DNA of 34,559 nt from Falsiroseomonas tokyonensis (GTDB lineage Bacteria > Pseudomonadota > Alphaproteobacteria > Acetobacterales > Acetobacteraceae): the NCBI RefSeq assembly GCF_019024325.1, contig NZ_JAFNJS010000017.1, forward strand, positions 1 through 34,559, given 5' to 3'. A program made the translations under genes and the position numbers. Positions 1-7,063 of this stretch are shown piece by piece. A model generated the notes under the pieces. It did no database searches. It was not told the origin of the DNA and was given only the letters and a program-made list of their open reading frames with translations. Numbering within the stretch: position 1 is the stretch's first letter; the number at the start of each line of letters is the position of its first letter.

Positions 1-77
1 GGCCCACCGCGGAGAACCATGGGGCGCCGCCCCAAGGTTCCCCTCGGCATGCGGCCTACAGCGCGGCAGGGCCGCTC
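1..77. repeat. Terminal direct repeat, copy 1 (circular contig overlap)
   Basis: Bases 1-77 are identical to 34483-34559. A perfect 77-base match at the two ends is the usual signature of a circular molecule assembled with a k-mer overlap. The unique length is then 34,482 bp. It is not a biological long terminal repeat as far as I can see, because no transposase or integrase adjoins it. Confidence 0.93.
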
Positions 78-253
78 CCTCGCAGGGCGCTGCGCACCCC
101 GCTCCCTCGCACCCGGCCTCGCCCTGCCGCATGCCACCCCTCCTTCCCCGGTCTCGCCGACGGGCAGTCGTCGCAGACATTTTCGGCTGGTTGAGAACCT
201 GCGGGATTGATGCTGGAACGGTCGGCAAGGCCCATACGGCCATGCTGCTCGCG
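1..253. other. Gene-free, repeat-rich stretch at the contig junction
   Basis: I see no convincing gene here. Together with 33988-34482 it forms about 750 bp of non-coding DNA on the circle. It holds a near-palindrome at 21-33 (GGGGCG, one base, CGCCCC), a perfect 10-bp inverted pair GGCATGCGGC at 46-55 and 126-135, and a 13-bp direct repeat CCGCTCCCTCGCA at 72-84 and 99-111. Open frames crossing it have no family resemblance that I recognise. Confidence 0.5.
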
Positions 254-691
254 TCAAACGTCGAAGGAACTCAGGATAGGACAGGGCCCAGCGCTCCCCT
301 CCGCGCACTCCCTTGCCAGTCGTCGCAGAGCATCTTGGGCGCGCTGGAGGTCAGCTATCTTGGCGTCGAGCGCCTTGATGCGGGTCTTCGCAAGCTCGCG
401 GGCACGACTGCGATCCTCGCCGGCGTCCAGTTCCAGCAACTCCCTGATCTCCTCCAGGGTGAACCCCGCCGCCTGAGCCTGTCGGATGAACCGCAGGCGC
501 CGCACGTCGTCCCGACCGTAGTGTCGAATCCCGCCCCCGCTCGCCGGCGTCCTGAGCAGGTCCCTGCGCTGGTAAAAGCGAATCGTTTCAACGCCCACGT
601 CACCGGCAGCGGCAAGCTCGCCAATGGTCAGCGCCCCGGCCCCTTTAGACCTGTCGACGGAAAGCAATCGCACCCCTTGACTCCGTACCAT
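254..691 (-). CDS. MerR-family transcriptional regulator (metal/thiol-responsive type)
   Basis: A 145-residue MerR-type regulator that would twist the promoter it shares with the divergent glutaredoxin-MauE gene. The winged HTH starts near residue 21 (LTIGELAAAG, then VETIRFYQRR as in MerR/CueR), followed by a long dimerisation helix. Two cysteines, 129 and 137, sit in the C-terminal metal loop with seven residues between them and CPIL after the second. That spacing is the CueR pattern. MerR has eight between, and the third MerR ligand (Cys82 equivalent) is absent here, with Arg at that place. The ATG at 691 lies inside the operator, so the true start may be TTG at 667, which has AAGGGG five bases upstream. 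An upstream ATG at 769 would overlap the divergent gene and is rejected. The inducer cannot be named from sequence. Confidence 0.88.
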   Translation of the reverse strand: MVRSQGVRLLSVDRSKGAGALTIGELAAAGDVGVETIRFYQRRDLLRTPASGGGIRHYGRDDVRRLRFIRQAQAAGFTLEEIRELLELDAGEDRSRARELAKTRIKALDAKIADLQRAQDALRRLARECAEGSAGPCPILSSFDV

Positions 692-708
692 AGTACGGAA
701 TCTATATT
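677..708 (+). promoter_or_regulatory. mer-type operator/promoter between MerR and glutaredoxin-MauE
   Basis: A -35 TTGACT (677-682) and a -10 TATATT (703-708) are separated by 20 bp, the over-long spacer typical of MerR-activated promoters. The spacer holds the perfect dyad TCCGTAC-N4-GTACGGA (682-699), with the same arms as classic mercury-resistance operators. On the other strand, TTGAAA and TAGATT 17 bp apart could fire the regulator gene, starting close to its ATG at 691. Confidence 0.82.
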
Positions 709-738
709 TGCGCCGACCGGATTTCAAGGAAACCGAAC

Positions 739-1551
739 ATGTCGGCCACAACCGTCCTTTCCCCTGCACCGAGCCGCCCCGCAGCGGCTAAAAAAGCGGT
801 CATCCACCGCATGGTGATGCCGCACCACACCTGCCCCTACGGCCTGAAGGCCAAGGACCTGCTGGAGCGGTCCGGTTACGAGGTCGAGGACCACCACCTC
901 ACCACGCGCGAGCAGACCGACGCCTTCAAGGCGCAGCACCGCGTGGCGACGACGCCCCAGATCTTCATCGGCGGCGAGCGGATTGGCGGCCACGACGACC
1001 TGCGCAGGTTCCTCGGCAAGCCTGTTGCGGATCCGAAGGCGACCAGCTACCGGCCGGTCGTCGCGCTGTTCGCGATGACCGCGCTGATGGCGATGGCAGC
1101 AAGTCATGCTGTAACGGGAAGCCCCTTCACCATCCGCGCGGCGGAGTGGTTCATCGGCTTCTCGATGGTCGTGCTGGCGCTGCTGAAGCTCCAGAACATC
1201 GAGAGCTTCTCGACGATGTTCCTGAACTATGACCTGCTCGCCAAGCGGTGGGTGCCCTACAGCTACATCTATCCCTTTGCCGAAGGGCTGGCGGGCGTGC
1301 TGATGGTCGCGGGAGCGCTCACCTGGCTGTCGGTGCCGATCGCGCTCTTTATCGGCACCATCGGCGCGGCCTCGGTTTTCAAAGCCGTCTACATCGATCG
1401 TCGCGAGCTGAAGTGCGCCTGCGTCGGCGGGTCGAGCAATGTGCCCCTCGGGTTCATCTCGCTCACAGAGAACCTGATGATGGTCGCCATGGCGGTGTGG
1501 ATGGTGCTCGCCGCGTTTGGCCTGTCGGTCGGCGCGGACCACGTGATGTAG
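739..1551 (+). CDS. Glutaredoxin-MauE/DoxX-like fusion membrane protein
   Basis: A 270-residue fusion. Residues 20-95 are a glutaredoxin fold: TCPYG with the single active-site Cys32 (the second Cys of CPYC is Gly), the cis-Pro loop TTPQIF (Pro73) and GGERIGG for glutathione binding. Residues 100-268 are a MauE/DoxX-type domain with about five membrane helices and a CACVGG cysteine motif after the fourth. Such proteins are thought to pass reducing or oxidising equivalents across the inner membrane, so a monothiol glutaredoxin on the cytoplasmic side coupled to a membrane redox partner is the likely design. AAGGAA lies 7 bases before the ATG. It is controlled by the mer-type promoter just upstream and so is probably induced by a thiol-reactive metal. 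The physiological substrate is unknown. Confidence 0.85.
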   Translation: MSATTVLSPAPSRPAAAKKAVIHRMVMPHHTCPYGLKAKDLLERSGYEVEDHHLTTREQTDAFKAQHRVATTPQIFIGGERIGGHDDLRRFLGKPVADPKATSYRPVVALFAMTALMAMAASHAVTGSPFTIRAAEWFIGFSMVVLALLKLQNIESFSTMFLNYDLLAKRWVPYSYIYPFAEGLAGVLMVAGALTWLSVPIALFIGTIGAASVFKAVYIDRRELKCACVGGSSNVPLGFISLTENLMMVAMAVWMVLAAFGLSVGADHVM

Positions 1552-1590
1552 CCCGTCGAGCTATGCCCCGCGCAGATTTGAGGAGTTCCC

Positions 1591-1710
1591 GTGATCGTCG
1601 TGCTCGTGCTGCTCGGTCATATGCGGAAGCTGCGCACGCGAGCACGCACTGGGCTCGCTGGAGCCCCCAACTGTCGAGAAGATGGGGTCCTGGATGAGGA
1701 AGACGTCTGA
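1591..1710 (+). CDS. Possible 39-residue peptide downstream of the glutaredoxin-MauE gene
   Basis: A GTG start preceded by GAGGAG with a 5-base gap opens a 39-codon frame whose first residues are hydrophobic (MIVVLVLLG) and whose tail is acidic (DEEDV). It lies 39 bases after the glutaredoxin-MauE stop, in the same direction. I do not recognise it. The good ribosome site is the only real support, and it may be chance in G+C-rich DNA. The rest of 1552-1831 shows nothing. Confidence 0.22.
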   Translation: MIVVLVLLGHMRKLRTRARTGLAGAPNCREDGVLDEEDV

Positions 1711-1831
1711 CCGGTTTGCGCCTGTGGTGCGGCCGCGTGCCGGGCAGCTGGGATGAAACGCTGCGGCGTCTCGCAATCTGCTACGGCCAAGTTGTCGACT
1801 ACCTTATCCAGCCGAGCTGGTGAGACGCGAC

Positions 1832-2581
1832 CTATGCTTGGCGACACGCATCAACTACCCGCTTCACTTGCATCGGGTGCCAAGCGTGACCGCCGGCTGG
1901 CGTCGGCATGCCGCGCGCGGTGAGCGCCGCGGCGAGTTCGCGCAGCGTGGTCGCGCCAGCGCGCCGCGCCGCCTCAACATAGGGCAGCACGTCGGCGGCG
2001 CAGGCGCGTGAGACCTGCTGCTTCACCGCCGCCGCTGCGCGCGCCTGGTCGGGCGTGCCGGCGCGCAGGCGCGGGTTGCCGAGCACCACGCCTCGCGCCT
2101 TCGCCATGGCCAGCGCCGCGCGCGTGCGCTGGCTGATCAGGCCGGCCTCGAGCTCAGCAACCGCCGCCATCTGGGTGACGAGGAACTTGCCGACTGGACC
2201 CGACGGAACGGTCGGCAGGTCGCAAAACACCACGCCCCCCTCGCCGCTCCCTTCGACCACGCCTAGCAGGAAGCGCGCGTTGCGTGCCAAGCGGTCGAGT
2301 TTGGCGATCAGCAGCGTGGCGCGCTGCGCTCGGCAGGCGGTGAGCGCGGCGGCGAGTTGCGGCCGGTCGGCCCGCTTGCCGCTTTCGACCTCCTGGAATG
2401 CGGCCACGACCGTGCCGCAGGCCAAAGCGACGTGGCGCGCCACCGCCTCGCGCTGGGCGTCGAGGCCAAGCCCGGAGCGCCCCTGCCGTTCGGTGCTGAC
2501 CCGGTAGTAGGCGACGAAGCGCACCGGCCCGATCGGGGTGAGGGCGAGGCTCTGGACGGTATTCCTAGGATCGGAGGGCAT
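1832..2581 (-). CDS. Small serine recombinase (resolvase/invertase family)
   Basis: A 249-residue serine recombinase. The catalytic domain begins near residue 20, with the nucleophile Ser29 in YYRVSTERQG, and carries KLDRLARN with the conserved Asp and Arg residues plus a MAAVAELEAGLISQRT helix typical of the E-helix region. The C-terminus (TLRELAAALTARGMPTP, then WHPMQVKRVVDA) resembles the start of the Recombinase domain of large serine recombinases. The protein is much shorter than those (450-550 residues) and sits nearer the Pin/Hin/ParA class. It probably resolves plasmid multimers or acted in a lost transposon. A nested inverted repeat lies 33-72 bp upstream and could be its target. The start codon ATG has no strong ribosome site. 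Confidence 0.9.
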   Translation of the reverse strand: MPSDPRNTVQSLALTPIGPVRFVAYYRVSTERQGRSGLGLDAQREAVARHVALACGTVVAAFQEVESGKRADRPQLAAALTACRAQRATLLIAKLDRLARNARFLLGVVEGSGEGGVVFCDLPTVPSGPVGKFLVTQMAAVAELEAGLISQRTRAALAMAKARGVVLGNPRLRAGTPDQARAAAAVKQQVSRACAADVLPYVEAARRAGATTLRELAAALTARGMPTPAGGHAWHPMQVKRVVDACRQA

Positions 2582-2613
2582 GCTGGAGAGCTTCTACCCC
2601 CCACACGGCCGGC

Positions 2614-2653
2614 TTGTCACGAATCTAAACGAGCGTTTGACGGTCCGTGACAA
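2614..2653. promoter_or_regulatory. Nested inverted repeat upstream of the recombinase (candidate res/crossover site)
   Basis: The outer arms TTGTCACG (2614-2621) and CGTGACAA (2646-2653) enclose the inner arms AAACG (2627-2631) and CGTTT (2634-2638). Both pairs are perfect. The position just upstream of a serine recombinase gene is where resolvase sites usually lie, and the same bases may hold the gene promoter. Function is inferred from position only. Confidence 0.4.
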
Positions 2654-2791
2654 ACTTCAGCAGGGGCTACCGACCTCGAAGGGCGGCTTGGAAGGCTGTG
2701 AAGCAGGATCAACCGCCCGCGGCCACAGCGCCGGACGTGTCCGTGGATGCCCGGATGGATGGAGGGCGGCTGTACGCCCCCCCCCCGCCAC

Positions 2792-3139
2792 CTACTTGAT
2801 CAGGAACTCGTCGCGCTTCCTGCCGGTCGCTTCCTGCGCGACAAGCCAATTTGGCATCCGCCCCCTGCCTGTCCATTCCTCACCGTTTGGCCCCCGGAAC
2901 TTCGCCGCGACTTTGCTCCGGGTGTCTTGCCGCGTCTTGGGCGTACGTTTCGAAGCACGAGTTTCAACTAGCTCCTCGATAGTCAGCCCCAATTCCTCAG
3001 CTCTTCTGGTCATTTCCTCCAGAAGCGCTGCGCGCTCACCTTGAGTCTTTTCCTGCCGCTTTGCCTCAGCCGCATGAATCAGGTCTGTCAACTGCTTTAC
3101 CGAAAGAGCGTCAAGATCAATGGATGCATTGCTGGCCAT
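2792..3139 (-). CDS. H-NS/HvrA-family nucleoid-associated protein
   Basis: A 115-residue histone-like protein. Residues 5-65 form charged helices that should dimerise (LDALSVKQLTDLIHAAEAKR). The C-terminus carries the family DNA-binding signature: KVAAKFRGPNGEEWTGRGR followed by PNWL, where GRGR enters the minor groove. The whole is the usual length for alphaproteobacterial HvrA-like proteins. Plasmid copies of H-NS relatives commonly silence newly acquired A+T-rich genes and reduce the cost of carriage, so this one may quiet the cargo nearby. GAGG lies 6 bases before the ATG. It is leftward and not obviously in an operon with the recombinase, 210 bp away. Confidence 0.92.
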   Translation of the reverse strand: MASNASIDLDALSVKQLTDLIHAAEAKRQEKTQGERAALLEEMTRRAEELGLTIEELVETRASKRTPKTRQDTRSKVAAKFRGPNGEEWTGRGRMPNWLVAQEATGRKRDEFLIK

Positions 3140-3277
3140 TTTTTGCCTCGAAAAAGGGGAGTGACCATGTAAGACATTTTTGGCGTTCTAGGAATCCTGT
3201 TTGGTTAGAGGTCAGACACATGTTGTGGAGCCCAGGTGAATTAGCTTTCATGGTAACCGGCCTCAGCTTCGCAATAG

Positions 3278-3391
3278 GGCCAGCCCCTGCTGGACGCCGT
3301 AAAGGAGCAGGCCGAAGCCGGCGGCATCCCATACACCCGCTATATCCGCCACCTAATGGAGCAGGCGGTTTCGCATCCTAGGAAGCAGTAA
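3278..3391 (+). pseudogene. C-terminal remnant of a CopG/BrnA-like antitoxin
   Basis: In this frame the stretch reads LLDAVKEQAEAGGIPYTRYI and ends at TAA 3389-3391 after RHLMEQAVSHPRKQ. That is the typical tail of ribbon-helix-helix antitoxins, where GIPYxRxIR is the second helix. A stop codon at 3275-3277 closes the frame upstream and no start codon is present, so only about 37 codons remain. No toxin gene is next to it. The match is by memory of the family pattern and would need a profile search. Confidence 0.45.
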
Positions 3392-3402
3392 GCAACATAA
3401 CG

Positions 3403-3639
3403 ATGACCTGGAATTACCGCATCCTCCAGCATCCCGACGGCACATTCGCGCTGCAGGAAGTCTATTGCGATGAAAGTGGACGGCCCGACCGCTACACGGA
3501 GCAGCCCGTCAGTTTCGCCGTCGACGCGGATGAGGGAACAGACTGCCTGGTTGCCGCTCTGGAACTCGCCCTCTGCAACGCTAAGCAGCGACCCGTTCCC
3601 GAAGCCTCCTCTATCGGTGGGAATGAGTCGCAAGGATAA
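3403..3639 (+). CDS. Small conserved hypothetical protein (78 aa)
   Basis: The frame opens with MTWNYRILQHPDGTFALQEV and has a natural-looking, mildly acidic composition (YCDESGRPDRYTE, DADEGTDCLVAALELAL), with no membrane segment. I recall similar short proteins beginning MTWNYRI in alphaproteobacterial mobile DNA but know no function. It starts 11 bases after the antitoxin remnant and ends 73 bases before the HTH gene of the defence operon, on the same strand. It may therefore be transcribed with that operon or be a leftover. Confidence 0.6.
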   Translation: MTWNYRILQHPDGTFALQEVYCDESGRPDRYTEQPVSFAVDADEGTDCLVAALELALCNAKQRPVPEASSIGGNESQG

Positions 3640-3651
3640 GCTTAAGGTTGT

Positions 3652-3690
3652 GTGACTAGTGATCGTTGTCAGCTATCATGGAGCCTCGAG
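3652..3690 (+). promoter_or_regulatory. Candidate promoter of the defence operon with a CTCGAG site at the start point
   Basis: GTGACT (3652-3657) and TATCAT (3674-3679) are 16 bp apart and fit a weak -35/-10 pair. The expected start point, six or seven bases later, falls in CTCGAG (3685-3690), the XhoI/PaeR7I recognition sequence of the enzymes encoded downstream. Promoter identity is inferred. The CTCGAG is seen directly. Confidence 0.4.
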
Positions 3691-3712
3691 CCGACACTTT
3701 TGAGCTGCGCAA

Positions 3713-4024
3713 ATGAACCCTGGTCGACCCCACCCCGGACACGCCGTCCGCCATGACTGCCTTGAACCGCTCGGCCTCACCGTCACCGAGGCGGCGAAGG
3801 TGCTGGGCGTCAGCAGGCAGGCCCTGAACAACCTGGTCAACGGACAGGCGGGCATCTCCGCCGAGATGGCGATCCGCCTCAGCAAAGCTTTCGGCGGCGC
3901 ACCGGAAACCTGGCTGCACCTCCAGATGGCCCACGACCTGGCACTGGCCCGCAAGCGCGAAGACGCGATCCGCGTCCGCACCATCACCGACGTGCGTAAC
4001 AGCCGTCAGCCGAGGCTACTGTGA
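3713..4024 (+). CDS. HigA/VapI-type HTH protein, first gene of the defence operon
   Basis: A 103-residue protein of the HigA addiction-module antidote family. It has [20 protein letters not shown], then the [24 protein letters not shown], then [20 protein letters not shown], the standard HigA layout. HigA normally follows its toxin HigB and represses the pair. Here no HigB precedes it, and instead its stop codon overlaps the GTG of the methyltransferase (GTGA, 4021-4024). I infer that it acts as the operon repressor, in the place a controller (C) protein holds in other restriction-modification loci. It could also be an orphan antitoxin. No strong ribosome site is seen before the ATG. Confidence 0.88.
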   Translation: MNPGRPHPGHAVRHDCLEPLGLTVTEAAKVLGVSRQALNNLVNGQAGISAEMAIRLSKAFGGAPETWLHLQMAHDLALARKREDAIRVRTITDVRNSRQPRLL

Positions 4025-5793
4025 GGGCAAGGGATTCCATCGCCGCCGCGCCGCGCCGCGCCCTTCAGCCGTCGCTGCCCGCCCTCTGCCCCGTTGCCGC
4101 CGCTTCCGAGAACATGGCCAGCGGCGGCATCGAGGAACGCGGCGCGATTTTCACCCGCCGCGAAGTGGTGGATTTCATCCTCGATCTGTCCGGCTACACG
4201 TCGGACCAGCCATTGCACCGCATGCGGCTGCTCGAACCCTCCTTCGGCGACGGCGACTTTCTGCTGCCTGTCATCGACCGGCTGATGACCGCCTGGCAGG
4301 CCTCGCCCGAGCGCGGGCGCGATCCTGTCGCCGCCCTGTCCGACCGCATCCGCGCGGTGGAGCTGCACCGCGTCACCTTCACGGCCACCCGCCTGACCGT
4401 TATCGCCCGGCTAACCGGCCACGGGATGGTACCGGCGGCAGCGCGCGACCTGGCCGACTCCTGGCTGATCCAGGGCGACTTCCTGCTGATCGACCTGCCC
4501 GGCCGCTTCCACTTCGTTGTCGGCAACCCGCCCTATGTGCGGCAGGAGCAGATCCACGACGCGCTGCTGGCCGCATACCGGGCGCGCTACGCGACCGTGT
4601 ATGACCGCGCCGACCTCTACATCCCCTTCATCGAGCGATCCCTGACGCAGCTCGAGGAGGGTGGGCAGCTGGGCTTCATCTGCGCCGACCGCTGGATGAA
4701 GAACCGCTATGGTGGCCCGCTGCGCCAGCTGGTTGCGGAGCGTTTCCACCTAAAAACCTACGTCGATATGTTCGGCACACCCGCCTTCCACACCGACGTG
4801 ATCGCCTATCCCGCCATCACCATCATCGCGCGCCCCGCGGCAAAGGGCAGGCCTGGAGGGAAAGAGCGGCGCAAGGCGACCCGCGTTGCCCACCGCCCCG
4901 AGATCAGCGCCGCTGGCTTGGCGCAGCTCTCGGCCGACCTGACGGCCCCAAAACTGCCCAAGGACAGCCAGTCCGTCCGCGAGGTCGAAGGCGTCGCCGC
5001 CGGATCAGATCCCTGGATACTGGAATCATCGAACCAGCTCGCGCTTGTCCGCCGCTTGGAGATGACATTCCCGCCCCTGGAAGAGGCCGGCTGCAAGGTC
5101 GGGATTGGCGTCGCGACCGGCGCGGATCAGGCCTTCATCGGCCTCTTTGACGCGCTCGACGTGGAGCCTGACCGCAAGCTGCCCCTGGTCATGACCCGCG
5201 ACATTCAAGGCGGCACGGTTCAATGGCGCGGCTTTGGCGTCGTGAACCCGTTCAGGGACGAGGGCGGCCTTGTAAACCTCGACGATTATCCGCGCCTGAA
5301 AGCGTATCTCGAAGGGCACAAGGCTGAAATCGCCGGGCGGCACGTCGCGCAGAAAGCACCCGCCAACTGGTATCGCACCATCGACCGCATCTATCCGGCC
5401 ATCGCCGCGAAGCCGAAGCTGTTGATCCCCGACATCAAGGGCCAGGCGCATATCGTCCATGAGGACGGCCAGCTCTACCCGCACCACAACCTGTATTTCA
5501 TCACGTCCGACACTTGGGACCTGAAGGCGCTTCAGGCCGTGCTGCTGTCCGGCATCGCCCGCCTGTTCGTTGCCGCCTATTCGACCAAGATGCACGGCGG
5601 CTTCCTGCGCTTCCAGGCGCAGTATCTGCGCCGCATCCGCGTCCCGGCTTGGCGCGACGTGCCAGAAGCGACCAGACGCGCCCTGATCGACGCCGCGGCA
5701 AGGGACGACCGCGACGCCTGCAACAAGGCAGTTTTTCAGCTCTACGGCCTTACCGCCACCGAGCGCGCCGCCCTTGGCGGCAACGGCGAGTAG
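4021..5793 (+). CDS. PaeR7I/XhoI-type N6-adenine DNA methyltransferase
   Basis: A 590-residue adenine methyltransferase of the gamma, TaqI/Eco57I-like order. The AdoMet-binding motif [11 protein letters not shown] is at 71-80 and catalytic motif IV NPPY at 169-172, followed by VRQEQ. A long C-terminal half (from about 320) would recognise the target, with the ending typical of this class ([12 protein letters not shown]). It should methylate the adenine of CTCGAG, protecting the plasmid from its partner endonuclease. The GTG start overlaps the HTH stop, which suggests translational coupling. An internal ATG at 4114 ([19 protein letters not shown]) is where family similarity as I remember it begins, and is an alternative start. 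The endonuclease gene follows after 8 bases. Confidence 0.9.
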   Translation: MRARDSIAAAPRRALQPSLPALCPVAAASENMASGGIEERGAIFTRREVVDFILDLSGYTSDQPLHRMRLLEPSFGDGDFLLPVIDRLMTAWQASPERGRDPVAALSDRIRAVELHRVTFTATRLTVIARLTGHGMVPAAARDLADSWLIQGDFLLIDLPGRFHFVVGNPPYVRQEQIHDALLAAYRARYATVYDRADLYIPFIERSLTQLEEGGQLGFICADRWMKNRYGGPLRQLVAERFHLKTYVDMFGTPAFHTDVIAYPAITIIARPAAKGRPGGKERRKATRVAHRPEISAAGLAQLSADLTAPKLPKDSQSVREVEGVAAGSDPWILESSNQLALVRRLEMTFPPLEEAGCKVGIGVATGADQAFIGLFDALDVEPDRKLPLVMTRDIQGGTVQWRGFGVVNPFRDEGGLVNLDDYPRLKAYLEGHKAEIAGRHVAQKAPANWYRTIDRIYPAIAAKPKLLIPDIKGQAHIVHEDGQLYPHHNLYFITSDTWDLKALQAVLLSGIARLFVAAYSTKMHGGFLRFQAQYLRRIRVPAWRDVPEATRRALIDAAARDDRDACNKAVFQLYGLTATERAALGGNGE

Positions 5794-5801
5794 GGGACAG
5801 C

Positions 5802-6551
5802 ATGGCGCTTGATCTGGTGGATTACGAACGCAAGGCGCGCGACGCGACGATGGCCTTCTGGGGCAACCGGAAGAAGGCGCTCGAGGCCAAGGCCGAAGCT
5901 GGCAAGCTTGACCAGGGCGAGCGCGGAGCCGTCACCGCCGGCAACACCATGGACGGCTTCACCGCGCTTATCATCGATCTGGTGGAGGCCAATGGCCTCG
6001 CGCATGCCTCCATCTACCGCCACAGGCCGGTGCTGACGCTGCCCGGCTACTTCCGGCCGACGAAGCTATGGGACGTGCTGGTGATCCTCGACGGCCGCCT
6101 GATCGCCGCCGTCGAAATGAAAAGCCATGTAGGCCCGTCTTTTGGCAACAACGCGAATAATCGCGCCGAGGAATCCATCGGCACCGCGCATGACTTCTGG
6201 ACAGCTTACAGAGAAGGGGCTTTCGGACCCCATTCACGTCCCTTCGTCGGCTGGCTTGTGATGGTGGAGGATGCGCCAAAATCGCGCCGGCCAGGAAAGC
6301 GCGAAGCTTCGAAGCATTTTCCGGTGTTCCCGGAATTTAAAAACGCCTCCTACCTGCAAAGATACGACCTGCTTTGCCAGCGTCTGGTACGGGAAAACCT
6401 CTACACCGCTGCCTGCACCCTGACATCCGAGCGTGCGGCAGTAGCGGGCGGCGCTTACAGCGACATGTCGGAGCTGACGAGCCTGAAAGCGTTTGTGAGT
6501 GCGTTCGCCGGGCACATCGCGGCCGAGGCGGCGCGGAGCACCGCCCAATGA
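5802..6551 (+). CDS. PaeR7I/XhoI-family type II restriction endonuclease
   Basis: A 249-residue enzyme that matches the PaeR7I family over its whole length as I remember it: [20 protein letters not shown] at the start, then [26 protein letters not shown] and [20 protein letters not shown]. Asp91 in LWDVLV with Glu105 and Lys107 in AAVEMKS form the PD-(D/E)xK catalytic set, so it should need Mg2+ and cut CTCGAG to leave 5-prime overhangs as XhoI does. PaeR7I is about the same length. The ATG at 5802 was chosen because the open frame upstream overlaps the methyltransferase and has no similarity. The stop overlaps the next ATG (ATGA), tying it to the SLATT gene. Confidence 0.93.
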   Translation: MALDLVDYERKARDATMAFWGNRKKALEAKAEAGKLDQGERGAVTAGNTMDGFTALIIDLVEANGLAHASIYRHRPVLTLPGYFRPTKLWDVLVILDGRLIAAVEMKSHVGPSFGNNANNRAEESIGTAHDFWTAYREGAFGPHSRPFVGWLVMVEDAPKSRRPGKREASKHFPVFPEFKNASYLQRYDLLCQRLVRENLYTAACTLTSERAAVAGGAYSDMSELTSLKAFVSAFAGHIAAEAARSTAQ

Positions 6552-7063
6552 GTGAAACAGGCGAAGATCCGTTTGAAAAGATCCGCACCGAAATCCTCCG
6601 GATCGAGGAAGACTGCATTCATTCTGGCAAGGCGCATTTCAACGCCGGGGAACGCTGGACCGCCCTTAATTCCTGGCTTGGCGTTCCGTCCGTGATCCTG
6701 AGCGCCCTAGCCGGAACGGCTTTCTTTAAGGACTACGCCACGGTTGCTGGCGGCATGTCAGCGATCGTCGCCATCCTCACGTCGCTAATGACATTCCTGA
6801 AGCCATCGGAGCGCGGGGCGGCCCATAAGAGCGCCGGCGACCAGTATCTGACGCTACGGAATGACGCCCGCATTTTCCGCGAAATCGAGATCGACCAGGC
6901 CGGCGATGCGTCCGCCGCTATCGCCACCCTCGCCACCTTCACCAAGCGCCGCAACGAACTGAATCAGGCCAGCCCACAGTTTTCGAACCGGGACTTTCAG
7001 AAGGCAAAGAAAGGCATCGACGCCGGCGAAGCGACGCACGTTGTGGACAAGGACAAGCCCTGA
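6548..7063 (+). CDS. SLATT-domain two-TM effector of a CBASS-type system
   Basis: A 171-residue SLATT protein (SMODS- and SLOG-associating 2TM effector). An N-terminal amphipathic helix ([19 protein letters not shown]) precedes two membrane helices at about 43-60 ([18 protein letters not shown]) and 65-84 ([20 protein letters not shown]), followed by a cytosolic helical region ([20 protein letters not shown]). In nucleotide-signalling defence, such proteins are proposed to open pores in the inner membrane and stop or kill the infected cell. Its ATG overlaps the endonuclease stop by 4 bases and its TGA shares one base with the CD-NTase ATG. No lone ribosome site is needed if translation is coupled. 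The ligand is unknown. Confidence 0.88.
   Translation: MSETGEDPFEKIRTEILRIEEDCIHSGKAHFNAGERWTALNSWLGVPSVILSALAGTAFFKDYATVAGGMSAIVAILTSLMTFLKPSERGAAHKSAGDQYLTLRNDARIFREIEIDQAGDASAAIATLATFTKRRNELNQASPQFSNRDFQKAKKGIDAGEATHVVDKDKP

Noticed and set aside
131-817. 228-codon open frame on the plus strand over the MerR gene
   Set aside because: It runs antisense to a clear MerR-type protein and across its operator. No domain is seen.
5514-5801. N-terminal extension of the endonuclease frame upstream of 5802
   Set aside because: It lies inside the methyltransferase coding sequence and has no family similarity, whereas ATG 5802 gives the exact PaeR7I-like start.
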